Positions 9,952 to 18,279 of a stretch of 64,000 nucleotides of DNA are shown here, in pieces. The notes under the pieces were generated by a model, which did not search any database, had not been told where the DNA came from, and saw nothing but the letters and a program-made list of their open reading frames with translations. Origin of the DNA: an uncultured Candidatus Melainabacteria bacterium (lineage in GTDB: Bacteria; Cyanobacteriota; Vampirovibrionia; Gastranaerophilales; Gastranaerophilaceae); the NCBI GenBank assembly GCA_934699705.1, contig CAKUXD010000005.1, positions 1 to 64,000 on the forward strand, read 5' to 3'. How positions within the stretch are numbered: position 1 is the stretch's first letter; every line of letters starts with the position of its first letter. The translations under genes were made by a program, and so were the position numbers.

Positions 9952-10486
9952 TTTAGCGATATTTTTTATTTTATGTATTGGTACAACTTTTGCTTACCAA
10001 ACTTTAGCTTTCGATTTTCCAAATGGTTCAGGAAACTGGATTGTGGCATATCATCGTTCTTTAGGTAATGAAACAATCGTTCAGTATGTGCCATCTGGCC
10101 AAACGTATCAAAACTGGGATAGAACTTTGATAATTCATTCATATAAAAATTCTACACAAACAAGTGCATTAACGTTATTACGTACGTTAACCGCTCAATT
10201 GGAAAATATAAATGATTATTCAAAATATCAGTATGAACGTATTACACAAACTGATGCGATTGCTTCAAGATGCGTAATTGGCAACGCAAGAATGACTTCT
10301 CAATGCGATATTTACAGAGCAATGCAGTCTTTTGACGGATATTACACAATGCAATATATTAACAAAGATATGGAAAGCTTTAAAAGTAATTATTTTAATT
10401 GGCTGGAAGCAATGAAAAAAGCAAAACCTTATCAAGCACATTTTAGAAACGACAGATATTTGAATAAAGATAATTTTGAGTTGTAG
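9923..10486 (+). CDS. Exported protein of unknown function
   Basis: The 187-residue protein has a signal peptide (MKNLHLKIFSLAIFFILCIGTTFA, cut after about residue 24), so it is secreted across the inner membrane. I do not recognise the mature part, which has 'FDFPNGSGNWIVAYHRSL' and a Tyr/Gln-rich middle. An upstream TTG two codons earlier is possible, but the ATG fits the signal peptide better. It overlaps the NIF3 gene by 29 nt and is followed by the MATE gene after a single base, so all three form one transcript. Confidence 0.65.
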   Translation: MKNLHLKIFSLAIFFILCIGTTFAYQTLAFDFPNGSGNWIVAYHRSLGNETIVQYVPSGQTYQNWDRTLIIHSYKNSTQTSALTLLRTLTAQLENINDYSKYQYERITQTDAIASRCVIGNARMTSQCDIYRAMQSFDGYYTMQYINKDMESFKSNYFNWLEAMKKAKPYQAHFRNDRYLNKDNFEL

Positions 10487-10487
10487 T

Positions 10488-11816
10488 ATGACAAAAAGTT
10501 ACAAAGAGTATGCAAAAGAGTTAATACACTTAGCTTGGCCTATTATAATGGGTCAAATTGGTTTTACCTTTATTATGGCAGGTGATGTCTTTGTTGCGGG
10601 TAAATATTCAACTGACGTATTATCTGCCGTAAGCATTTCTAGTGCAATAACGAGTATAATTTTTATATTCGGAATTGGTTTAATCATTAGTGTTTCGCCA
10701 GTTTTGTCAAATAGATTAGGTGCTAAAAAATCTGCTAAAAAGTTTTTTTATCCAACAATAATATTTTCGCAAATAGTTGCGTTTTTCTCAATGTTATTAA
10801 TTTTTTCAACTATTCCATTAATGGAGCATATGGGCTTTAATCCAAAATTAATGCCTGATATTAGAATTTATACTTTTGTTTTTGCATTTTCAGCTTTTGG
10901 CGGATATTTACACGCAGCCTTAAAGGAATTTTTGCAGGCTTATGAGATAGTATTTTTCCCTAATTTTATTGCAATTATCGGGATATTTTTGAATTTAATT
11001 TTTAATTGGGTATTCGCCTTTGGTTTTGGTGTAATCCCTTCTATGGGCGCAATGGGTTTGGGGCTTGCAAGTACGTTAATCAGAACTATTATGGGGCTTG
11101 CTTTATTTATATATTGTTTGTGTTATTTTCATTTCAAATTTGAAAAAATTAGTTCAAAATATTACTCGTCATTAGTAAAAGTAGGTTTACCAATTTCTGT
11201 TGCTGTAAGTTTAGAATTTATAACTTTTAACTCTATGGCAATTCTTATGGGACGTGTAGATAGTGTATATGCTGCTGCACAAAATGTTTTGAGTGTAATT
11301 AGTACGGCATCATTTGTAATTCCGCTTTCTATTTCAAACGCAATTGCGGTAAAAGTTGGTTTTGCAAACGGAGCTAAAAATTTAATTGATGTGAAAAAAT
11401 ATTCTATTACTGGGGTTGTTTTATCTGTTGGCTTTATGGCGTTCTGTGGGGTATTTTTCGCATTATTCCCATCATTTTTTGCAAGGATTTTTACAAACGA
11501 TACAACTTTGATTGCAATTGTAACTCCAATTATGTATGCAGTTGCAGGATTTCAATGCTTTGACGGTTTGCAAGTTTCTTGTGGCGGTGTTTTAAAAGGA
11601 TTAAAGAAAACCTTTATGGTATCTTTGGCAAATTTCTTTGGCTACATTTTAATTGGAATTTCGTTAGGTGCTTTTTTAGCCTTTAAAATGCATTTAAATT
11701 TACTTGGTTTTTGGATTGGTATTGGAATTTCTTCTGCTTGTGTTGGCTCTATTTTGGTATTTGAAATTGTTAAAACATATCAAAAAATGTTGAAAGTACA
11801 AGAAGGGCGAATTTGA
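10488..11816 (+). CDS. MATE-family multidrug/Na+ efflux transporter
   Basis: The 442-residue integral membrane protein with about 12 helices matches the MATE family: N-terminal LIHLAWPIIMGQIGFTFIMAGDVFVAGKYS, a repeated second half, and MGAMGLGLASTLIR in the middle. MATE proteins export cationic drugs or metabolites using H+ or Na+ gradients. I start at the ATG one base after the previous stop rather than the upstream TTG, which would add four non-conserved residues. A hairpin overlaps the stop codon. Confidence 0.9.
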   Translation: MTKSYKEYAKELIHLAWPIIMGQIGFTFIMAGDVFVAGKYSTDVLSAVSISSAITSIIFIFGIGLIISVSPVLSNRLGAKKSAKKFFYPTIIFSQIVAFFSMLLIFSTIPLMEHMGFNPKLMPDIRIYTFVFAFSAFGGYLHAALKEFLQAYEIVFFPNFIAIIGIFLNLIFNWVFAFGFGVIPSMGAMGLGLASTLIRTIMGLALFIYCLCYFHFKFEKISSKYYSSLVKVGLPISVAVSLEFITFNSMAILMGRVDSVYAAAQNVLSVISTASFVIPLSISNAIAVKVGFANGAKNLIDVKKYSITGVVLSVGFMAFCGVFFALFPSFFARIFTNDTTLIAIVTPIMYAVAGFQCFDGLQVSCGGVLKGLKKTFMVSLANFFGYILIGISLGAFLAFKMHLNLLGFWIGIGISSACVGSILVFEIVKTYQKMLKVQEGRI

Positions 11817-11835
11817 CGTTCGTCAAATTCGCCCT
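11804..11835. terminator. Hairpin at the end of the MATE gene
   Basis: A perfect 15-bp stem (11804-11818 with 11821-11835) includes the TGA stop codon of the MATE gene and lies between it and the convergent SLH gene. No clear T-run follows on either strand, so it may act as a weak terminator or an mRNA 3'-end stabiliser. Confidence 0.55.
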
Positions 11836-11862
11836 CATCTGCGTAAAGACTATTAAATAGCT

Positions 11863-13776
11863 TTACTCTTGGGTACAACCGAATGCAATTGTAATTTGTT
11901 CTCTTGGGTTAACCGCAGAGATTTTTGCACCTTTAGGGTCAACTAAGTAAGCAACTTCGTCGCCTGAGGTTTGGAATAAGCCCATAGTACCTGATAGAGC
12001 TGTTCTTGTTGTGTCAACAGGAGCTTTAACAGATTCTACGATAGCATCACCGAAACTTCTGCCTGCGGCTTTAAATTGACCTTGAGAAACTTCACCTAAC
12101 GATGTACCTACACCGCCAGAAACGCTTTCAACTGCGTTACCAAGGTTAGTTACAATACCACCTACGGCTCTTGCTGAGTTACCAACAAGTGCACCAGCCC
12201 ATGTGAATGGGAATGTAAGTGTTCTTGCTACTAAGTGTGGATTTTTTGTTTTGTTAATTTGAGCAGTTAAAATTTGTTTTGGTAATTCTGCCTTGCAATC
12301 ACCGTTTTGAATTTCAGTAAATGCAAGTTTTAATGCACCTTTGTCTTTACCGTTTGGTCTGATAACTTCAATAACTTTACCATTTACACGAGAACCGCAA
12401 GGGTAAACCTGACCATTAATTGTAACTTCTTCAAGTGTTGTTGCTGCAAATCTTTGACCAACTTGTGCAGATTTTGCGTTAACTTGATCTAAAAATTCTA
12501 ATCGTAGGGTTGGAATTTTTACGACTTCTTGATTTTCTAAATATGCTTGTTTAGAAGTATCAAGAGGACAAGCTGAGTTTGCAGTTTTTGGGTTGCTATC
12601 GTAACCGCCTGCTACACGTACATTTTGTAACATTGAAGCAATATCTGCACGAGAAGCTGCTTTATTTGGCATAATCATGTCTGAATTTGGTAAATCAGAT
12701 AAAGCACCGTTTTCAATTGCAGTTGCTATTGGAATTTGCGACCAAGTTGGCAGTTTTGAACCGTCTTTATATTTTGATAAAATTTCTTGAGCTTTACATT
12801 CATCAATACTACAATTATTTAAACCTTTTGCCATTGCAGTAAGTGCTTCTGCTCTTGTAACGTGATTATTTGGCATAAATTTGCCGTTTGGATAACCCTT
12901 CATTAAGTTTTCATCTACTGCCTTTGCAATTAATGGATTTGCCCAGTTGCTTGCAGGTACATCTGAGAAAATACATTTTGGTGCAAGTGCGCAACTATCC
13001 ATGTTAAATCCTTTTACAAGCATTGTTGCAAATTCTGCACGAGTTACGTTTCTGTTTGGTTTGAACATTTTATCAGGATAGCCGACAACAACGTCATTCA
13101 TAGCTAATTTGTCGATATCACAAGATGCCCAATGTTGTTCTGGTACATCAGGGAAATAATTTAGTAAATTAGCAGCTGCTCCCGTCATGCCTTTTAAATT
13201 TGATTTTAAATCAAAAGGCTCGTATGTTCTTTTTAGTGCGTCTATTGAATTTTCTGTGTGAATATCAATTGGGCAACTTCCGTCAACATAGCTTTCATCG
13301 CTATTTACGTTTACGCCATTAATTGTATCCATATTTGAATTTAGATATGGTAATTTACTTGCAGCGCCAGTCATTGAACCTTCAGAGGAAATAATTGCGC
13401 CTGAAATATTCGGATCTAATTGATTTTCGCTAGATGTTATTGAATTTGCTTTTTCGCCAATGTAGTTATTTGTACCATAAATAGCGTTTGGATATCCGTA
13501 AATTTGTTTCATATCTTTTCTATCTGTGGTTTGTGCAGATGCACAACTTGCACATGTCGGTTGAGGCATTTTTGCACATCTTTCGTTTTCATCTTTTTTG
13601 CATTTACATTTTGTTTTTTGTTTATGACATTTATCACATTTTTTGCTAACCTTTTCACAAGGTGCTTTTACTTCTGCCTTATCTCCACAAGGACACGCCG
13701 CAATTGCATTTGATAAAGCACTTGCACTTATGCCTAATGCGATTAATGCTGCTACTGTTAACTTTTTAAATTTCAT
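11863..13776 (-). CDS. SLH-domain envelope protein with cysteine-rich N-terminus
   Basis: The 637-residue exported protein has a signal peptide (residues 1-27), then ten cysteines within residues 28-78, many in CxC or CxxC pairs among lysines. Three S-layer homology repeats follow at about 207-257, 269-319 and 335-388 (FPDVPEQHWA..., FSDVPASNWA..., SRADIASML), which usually anchor proteins to secondary cell-wall polymer or peptidoglycan. Residues about 410-637 form an unrecognised domain with a Gly/Ala-rich hydrophobic stretch. There is no porin barrel of the cyanobacterial SLH-OprB type. The ribosome-binding site AAGGAGG is strong. Probably an abundant envelope-tethering protein. Confidence 0.85.
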   Translation of the reverse strand: MKFKKLTVAALIALGISASALSNAIAACPCGDKAEVKAPCEKVSKKCDKCHKQKTKCKCKKDENERCAKMPQPTCASCASAQTTDRKDMKQIYGYPNAIYGTNNYIGEKANSITSSENQLDPNISGAIISSEGSMTGAASKLPYLNSNMDTINGVNVNSDESYVDGSCPIDIHTENSIDALKRTYEPFDLKSNLKGMTGAAANLLNYFPDVPEQHWASCDIDKLAMNDVVVGYPDKMFKPNRNVTRAEFATMLVKGFNMDSCALAPKCIFSDVPASNWANPLIAKAVDENLMKGYPNGKFMPNNHVTRAEALTAMAKGLNNCSIDECKAQEILSKYKDGSKLPTWSQIPIATAIENGALSDLPNSDMIMPNKAASRADIASMLQNVRVAGGYDSNPKTANSACPLDTSKQAYLENQEVVKIPTLRLEFLDQVNAKSAQVGQRFAATTLEEVTINGQVYPCGSRVNGKVIEVIRPNGKDKGALKLAFTEIQNGDCKAELPKQILTAQINKTKNPHLVARTLTFPFTWAGALVGNSARAVGGIVTNLGNAVESVSGGVGTSLGEVSQGQFKAAGRSFGDAIVESVKAPVDTTRTALSGTMGLFQTSGDEVAYLVDPKGAKISAVNPREQITIAFGCTQE

Positions 13777-13839
13777 TTTTTAAAACCTCCTTATTTAATG
13801 TTATTTTTAAGTGTTTTTTTCTCTTTTTTATGATTATGT

Positions 13840-13867
13840 ATTTTAAATCGTTTTATAACATTGTCGA
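13840..13867 (-). promoter_or_regulatory. Probable promoter for the SLH protein gene
   Basis: On the minus strand TCGACA (13862-13867) and TAAAAT (13840-13845) are 16 bp apart, each one mismatch from consensus. Transcription would start near 13833, leaving a leader of about 55 nt before the AAGGAGG and the start codon at 13776. Confidence 0.5.
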
Positions 13868-13976
13868 AATCGGTTATATCATTGGATAATTTAAATATAA
13901 CTTTTTGGGTAAGGGTATGGAAAAATTTTTGTGTTTCGTATATGATTAAATAAGACACAGTTGGAAGAAGGTTCAA

Positions 13977-15008
13977 ATGAAAATAGGAATACCAAGAGGT
14001 TTATCATTTTATAACATATATCCTTTTTTATATGGTTTTTTTAACGCAATAGGCATTGAAATAGTTTTATCAGATAAAACCACTAAAAAAACTTTATCAA
14101 GCGGTTCATCTTTGGTTGTTACGGAAACATGTTTGCCTGTTAAAATATTTGTAGGGCATGTTTTAAATTTGATTGAAAAAGGTGTGGAAAAGATTTTTAT
14201 TCCGTCAATTCAATCAATTGCACCAAAAATTTATAACTGCTCAAAAATCAGAGGACTTCCTGATTTAATAAGAAATGTTGTTAAAAAAGATTTTCAAATC
14301 ATAGAACCTACTTTTGATAAATCAGCTAAAAACCAAGGTTTATATGAATTTTTACTAGAGTGCGTAAAACCTTTTGGTATTATGGATATGGCTAAAATTA
14401 AAAAAGCCTCAAAAGCTGGTTGGAAAGTTTATAATAATTTTCAAGTTATGTTAAAATCAGGTATGTCTTACGAAAAAGCCTTAAAACAAGCAACTTCAGG
14501 CAAATTATTGATAGAAAAAGACGAAAAAGAGTATCCAATTTCAATTGCTTTGGTTTCTCACGCTTACAATATTTATGACGAACGTGCCTCTATGAAAGTT
14601 ATTGATAAACTTAACAAAATGGGGGTTAAAGTTTATACAGCCTTCCAATTAACTGATGAGCAGTTGCAAGAAGGCGTTGCGTCTTTAGGTCAGCAAGTTT
14701 ATTGGGCTAACGAAGCCGAAATGACTGGTTGTGCAGGTTATTATTTAAAAGATAATAAAATTGACGGGATTATTACAATAACAGCATTCGGTTGTGGACC
14801 TGATTCTTTAATGATTGAAAGAATTACAAGACGCTCTAAACAATTCAGCAAGCCTCTTTTAAACTTAACAATTGATGAACATACTGGTGAAGCAGGATTT
14901 ATTACTCGTTTAGAAGCATTTGTTGATATGCTTTATCGTAAAAAACGTTCACAAGGTATTGTTGATGAAGGTTTTGCGCCAACCTCAAACGTTATGGAAT
15001 TTATATAA
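13977..15008 (+). CDS. Acyl-CoA dehydratase activase-related protein (DUF2229-like)
   Basis: The 343-residue protein starts MKIGIPRGLSFYNIYPFL and matches the DUF2229 module of large (R)-2-hydroxyacyl-CoA dehydratase activase proteins (COG3580/3581 group). Cysteines in TETCLPVKIF, IYNCSKIRG and TGCAGYY, plus the AFGCGPDS motif, look like iron-sulfur ligands. In other genomes this module is fused to or beside the ATPase activator domain; here it stands alone, with no ATPase or dehydratase subunit next to it. It has its own AGAAGG ribosome-binding site and diverges from the SLH gene. The family is reasonably sure; its substrate is unknown. Confidence 0.75.
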   Translation: MKIGIPRGLSFYNIYPFLYGFFNAIGIEIVLSDKTTKKTLSSGSSLVVTETCLPVKIFVGHVLNLIEKGVEKIFIPSIQSIAPKIYNCSKIRGLPDLIRNVVKKDFQIIEPTFDKSAKNQGLYEFLLECVKPFGIMDMAKIKKASKAGWKVYNNFQVMLKSGMSYEKALKQATSGKLLIEKDEKEYPISIALVSHAYNIYDERASMKVIDKLNKMGVKVYTAFQLTDEQLQEGVASLGQQVYWANEAEMTGCAGYYLKDNKIDGIITITAFGCGPDSLMIERITRRSKQFSKPLLNLTIDEHTGEAGFITRLEAFVDMLYRKKRSQGIVDEGFAPTSNVMEFI

Positions 15009-15062
15009 GAAATATATCCGCTAAATAATATTTCTAATGACAAGATAATTTATAATTTATGT

Positions 15063-16139
15063 TTATTCTTCGTTGTTATTGTCTTTTAGTGGATTAATAT
15101 TTTTCTTTCTGGTAATTGCAATCAAACTTAAACCAAACATGATAAGTAATAAAATTATCATATAAATCAGGTAATGACCAATTGAACCTACTAGAGCAGT
15201 TGCGATTGCACCCCCTGCAATTGCAACAAGAGTAAGTATTGCTACGGTTTTATTTTGTGAAAAACCAGCTTTTAGCAACTTGTGGTGAATATGTTCTGCG
15301 TCAGCCACAAATGGCGAAGTCCCTTTTAAAATACGTCTTAAACTAGAGAAAGTTATATCTATAATAGGTACTGCTAAAACCACAAAAGGTAAGAAAATAG
15401 CCAAAGTTGCCGTTTTCATAACCCCTGTTATTGAAAGTGATGCAAGCAAAAATCCTGCAAATAACGCACCAGAATCTCCCATAAATATTTTTGCTGGATT
15501 AAAATTATATGCCAAAAATGCAAGCATAGAACCAGCTAAAATAAATGCAATTAAAGCGCTTATCGAATTTGATGGTGTCATTGAAACTGCCACAATCGCT
15601 AAAGTGATTGAATTTACTGTAATTACAGAGCCTGCAAGTCCGTCAACACCGTCAATAAAGTTTACAGCATTACAAATACCTACAATCCATAAAAGGGTTA
15701 TTGGATAAGATAACAAGCCCAATTCAAAAACTCCACCAAAAGGATTATAAATTGTATCAATTTTAACGCCTAAAAGATATACAATAGTTACAATTGCAAT
15801 TTGAATAAATAATTTGAATTTTGCGTTTAAGTTATAAACATCGTCAATTAAGCCTAATAAAAACATTAATGAACCACCCAAAAGAATACCTGAAAGCAGG
15901 CTTCCATAAGGATAGTAGCTTAAAAATACCAAAAGTAAGAAAGTTAGCATTGTACTTGACCAAATAGCCACGCCACCTAGTCTTGAAACAGGCTTTTTAT
16001 GAATTTTTCTTTCATTTGGAAGGTCAACTAAACCTTCTTTTTTTGAATATGCGATTACTAAAGGTACAATGAATACGCCCAAAATAAGGGAAATTAATGC
16101 GCCAATTATATGTACCTGTGCTTGTCCTAGAGTAAGAAT
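15063..16139 (-). CDS. WecA/TagO-type polyprenyl-phosphate glycosyl-1-phosphate transferase, probable ATT start
   Basis: This integral membrane enzyme transfers a sugar phosphate (usually GlcNAc-1-P) to undecaprenyl phosphate, starting O-antigen, teichoic acid or enterobacterial common antigen synthesis. It has about ten helices, the DLPNERKIHKKPVSRLGG loop, the catalytic LGLIDDVYNL Asp pair, NAVNFIDGVDGLAG, FMGDSGALFAG and the C-terminal HIHHKLL motif. No ATG, GTG or CTG exists in frame upstream. A TTG at 16082 would remove half of the first helix and has no ribosome-binding site. A perfect AGGAG (16148-16152) lies 8 nt before an in-frame ATT at 16137-16139, which I choose; this restores the helix. 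It follows glyA by 31 nt. Confidence 0.85.
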   Translation of the reverse strand: MLTLGQAQVHIIGALISLILGVFIVPLVIAYSKKEGLVDLPNERKIHKKPVSRLGGVAIWSSTMLTFLLLVFLSYYPYGSLLSGILLGGSLMFLLGLIDDVYNLNAKFKLFIQIAIVTIVYLLGVKIDTIYNPFGGVFELGLLSYPITLLWIVGICNAVNFIDGVDGLAGSVITVNSITLAIVAVSMTPSNSISALIAFILAGSMLAFLAYNFNPAKIFMGDSGALFAGFLLASLSITGVMKTATLAIFLPFVVLAVPIIDITFSSLRRILKGTSPFVADAEHIHHKLLKAGFSQNKTVAILTLVAIAGGAIATALVGSIGHYLIYMIILLLIMFGLSLIAITRKKNINPLKDNNNEE

Positions 16140-16170
16140 TGTTTTATCTCCTATTTTAAGATGTTTTTAT

Positions 16171-17409
16171 TTAATTATACAACGGATATTTTTTGCAAAG
16201 TTTTAAAGATCTTTCTTTAAGATTTTTTAAAGCAACTTCGTTATCTGAAGCGAAAATTGCGCCAGAAATTATTTTTGCAATTTCTGTCATATCTTCTTCT
16301 TTAAATCCTCTTGTTGTAACTGCTGCTGTGCCAAGTCTTATACCGCTTGTAACAAATGGACTTTGTGGGTCATTTGGAACTGTATTTTTATTTGCAGTAA
16401 TTCCAACAACTTCTAAAACATTTGCCATGTCTTTACCAGTTTTACCTTGACGTCTTAAATCAAGTGTCATTAAGTGATTTTCTGTACCACCACCAATAAT
16501 ATCAAGACCTTCGTCCATTAAACCGTTTGCAAGGGCTTGTGCATTTTTAATAATTTGTTCTGCATAAGTCTTAAATTCTGGTTTTGATGCTTCAAGTAAA
16601 GCAATTGCTTTACCTGCAATAATATGTTCTAACGGACCACCCTGAATTCCAGGGAAAACAGCTTTATCAATGCCTAAAGCATGTTCTTCTTTACACATAA
16701 TAATTCCGCCTCTTGGACCTCTTAAAGTTTTGTGTGTTGTTGTTGTAACAAAATCCGCATAAGGCGCTGGAGATGGGTGAACTCCACCTGCAACTAAACC
16801 TGCAATGTGAGCAATATCTACCATTAAATATGCACCCACCATATCTGCGATTTCTTTAAATCTTTTGAAGTCAATGATTTTGGAATAATTACTTGCACCA
16901 GCAATAATCATTTTTGGTTTATGTTCTTTTGCTAGTTTTTCAACATTATCATAATCAATTTCGCCATTCTCATTAACACCGTAACTTACAATATTGAAGT
17001 ACATTCCAGAAAAATTAACAGGTGAACCATGTGAAAGATGTCCACCATTTGACAAATCCATACCCATAACGGTATCACCATGCTTTAATGCGTACAAAAA
17101 TACTGCCATATTTGCTTGTGCGCCTGAATGTGGTTGTACATTAGCATGGTCCATTTTGAAAAGTTCGCATGCTCTTTTTTGCGCCAATTCCTCTATTGCA
17201 TCAATGTTATCGCACCCGTTATAAAATCTTTTATGTGGTTTTCCTTCTGCGTATTTGTTTGTTAAAACAGTTCCGCAAGCTGCCATTACAGCTGGTGATG
17301 TGAAGTTTTCACTTGCAATAAGTTCAATGGTTTCTTGTTGTCTGTTTAATTCTTTTTCTACAAGTTCTGCAACTTGTGGGTCTGTTTGTCTTATAATGTC
17401 TAATTCCAT
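16171..17409 (-). CDS. glyA: Serine hydroxymethyltransferase
   Basis: A PLP-dependent enzyme that converts serine and tetrahydrofolate to glycine and methylene-tetrahydrofolate, the main source of one-carbon units. The 412-residue length is standard. The PLP lysine is K227 in [21 protein letters not shown] (31-36), [13 protein letters not shown] (92-104) and [10 protein letters not shown] are all conserved. The start is preceded by AAGGAG at 7 nt. It is followed by the WecA/TagO-type gene and preceded by a LysM protein gene with a terminator between them. Confidence 0.97.
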   Translation of the reverse strand: MELDIIRQTDPQVAELVEKELNRQQETIELIASENFTSPAVMAACGTVLTNKYAEGKPHKRFYNGCDNIDAIEELAQKRACELFKMDHANVQPHSGAQANMAVFLYALKHGDTVMGMDLSNGGHLSHGSPVNFSGMYFNIVSYGVNENGEIDYDNVEKLAKEHKPKMIIAGASNYSKIIDFKRFKEIADMVGAYLMVDIAHIAGLVAGGVHPSPAPYADFVTTTTHKTLRGPRGGIIMCKEEHALGIDKAVFPGIQGGPLEHIIAGKAIALLEASKPEFKTYAEQIIKNAQALANGLMDEGLDIIGGGTENHLMTLDLRRQGKTGKDMANVLEVVGITANKNTVPNDPQSPFVTSGIRLGTAAVTTRGFKEEDMTEIAKIISGAIFASDNEVALKNLKERSLKLCKKYPLYN

Positions 17410-17471
17410 TTACCTACTCCTTAATAACTTGATTAAGTATAGGCCAAAAAAAACTTTTGGGCAAATTGTAA

Positions 17472-17502
17472 CAAAAAAGACCCCGATTATCGAGGTCTTT
17501 TT
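17472..17502 (-). terminator. Intrinsic terminator of the LysM gene
   Basis: Read on the minus strand this is GACCTCGA-TAA-TCGGGGTC, a fully paired stem with one G-U wobble, followed by TTTTTT. It separates the LysM gene from glyA downstream on the same strand. Confidence 0.8.
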
Positions 17503-17521
17503 TTACTTTGTGTTTAAACTA

Positions 17522-18103
17522 TTAATGAAGTGGTATTATTAACCTTTGGCCAATTTGTAAAGCGTTTGGATTTGATAAGTGGTTAGCTTCTTTAATAGCT
17601 TTTTCGTGTTCAACTCTGTATGAACCATAAAATCTAATAATAATACTTTCTAAAGTATCACCATTTTGCACTGTATAAGTTTCTTGAGAACTGCCAGTTG
17701 TTGCTTTTACTGAGGTCGCGGTTGTAATATCTTTATCAGCAGGAATAAATGTTATTGCAGTATCTTCAATTTTTGTTTCTGCTGGTTTAACTGCAATATC
17801 AGAAACAGATTCATTGACTGTTTTCATTGAAAAACTTATCAAGGTTGTGATAATAAGCATTACAACTGCACCTGCGATAAAACCTGTAATTAAATATACA
17901 GTAGGTGATTTATCTTGTTTCGTTCTTTGTTTGAAGTTATCCCATAAAATATCCAACTCGCGTTCTTTTAATTGTTCAGTTGGAACACATTTTACGGGAG
18001 CATTAGAAGTATTCATTGTTTGACGTCTGTATTTAGCCAAAGCTTCAAGCATTTGAATCTTTTCTTTAGATAAATTCGCGCGTCTTAATGTTGAGCTTTT
18101 CAT
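17522..18103 (-). CDS. Membrane-anchored LysM-domain protein
   Basis: The 193-residue protein has a basic cytoplasmic N-terminus of about 75 residues, one transmembrane helix (VYLITGFIAGAVVMLIITTLI, about 78-98), an acidic/Thr-rich linker and a C-terminal LysM domain (about 144-192: YTVQNGDTLESIIIRFYGS ... LQIGQRLIIPLH). LysM binds the GlcNAc-containing sugar backbone of peptidoglycan, so it probably sits in the inner membrane with its C-terminus on the wall. No catalytic domain is present. The ribosome-binding site is GGAGAAGGA. Confidence 0.85.
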   Translation of the reverse strand: MKSSTLRRANLSKEKIQMLEALAKYRRQTMNTSNAPVKCVPTEQLKERELDILWDNFKQRTKQDKSPTVYLITGFIAGAVVMLIITTLISFSMKTVNESVSDIAVKPAETKIEDTAITFIPADKDITTATSVKATTGSSQETYTVQNGDTLESIIIRFYGSYRVEHEKAIKEANHLSNPNALQIGQRLIIPLH

Positions 18104-18279
18104 GTTTTCCTTCTCCAGTTAGTCTAATTTAACTCTCAATGTAATATTATCATAATTAATTATTTCAAACAAGTTTAAAGTTTGAAATTAGTCTATACAG
18201 ATGAATTTTGATTTAAAATGTTAAACTTTGTTTTTTTTACTTCCGAAAGATTTTGTACATACACAAGGAGATTTTACAA

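Noticed and set aside
13791..13976. 61-residue open frame upstream of the SLH gene
   Set aside because: It lies over the SLH promoter region, has no ribosome-binding site and no protein-like pattern.
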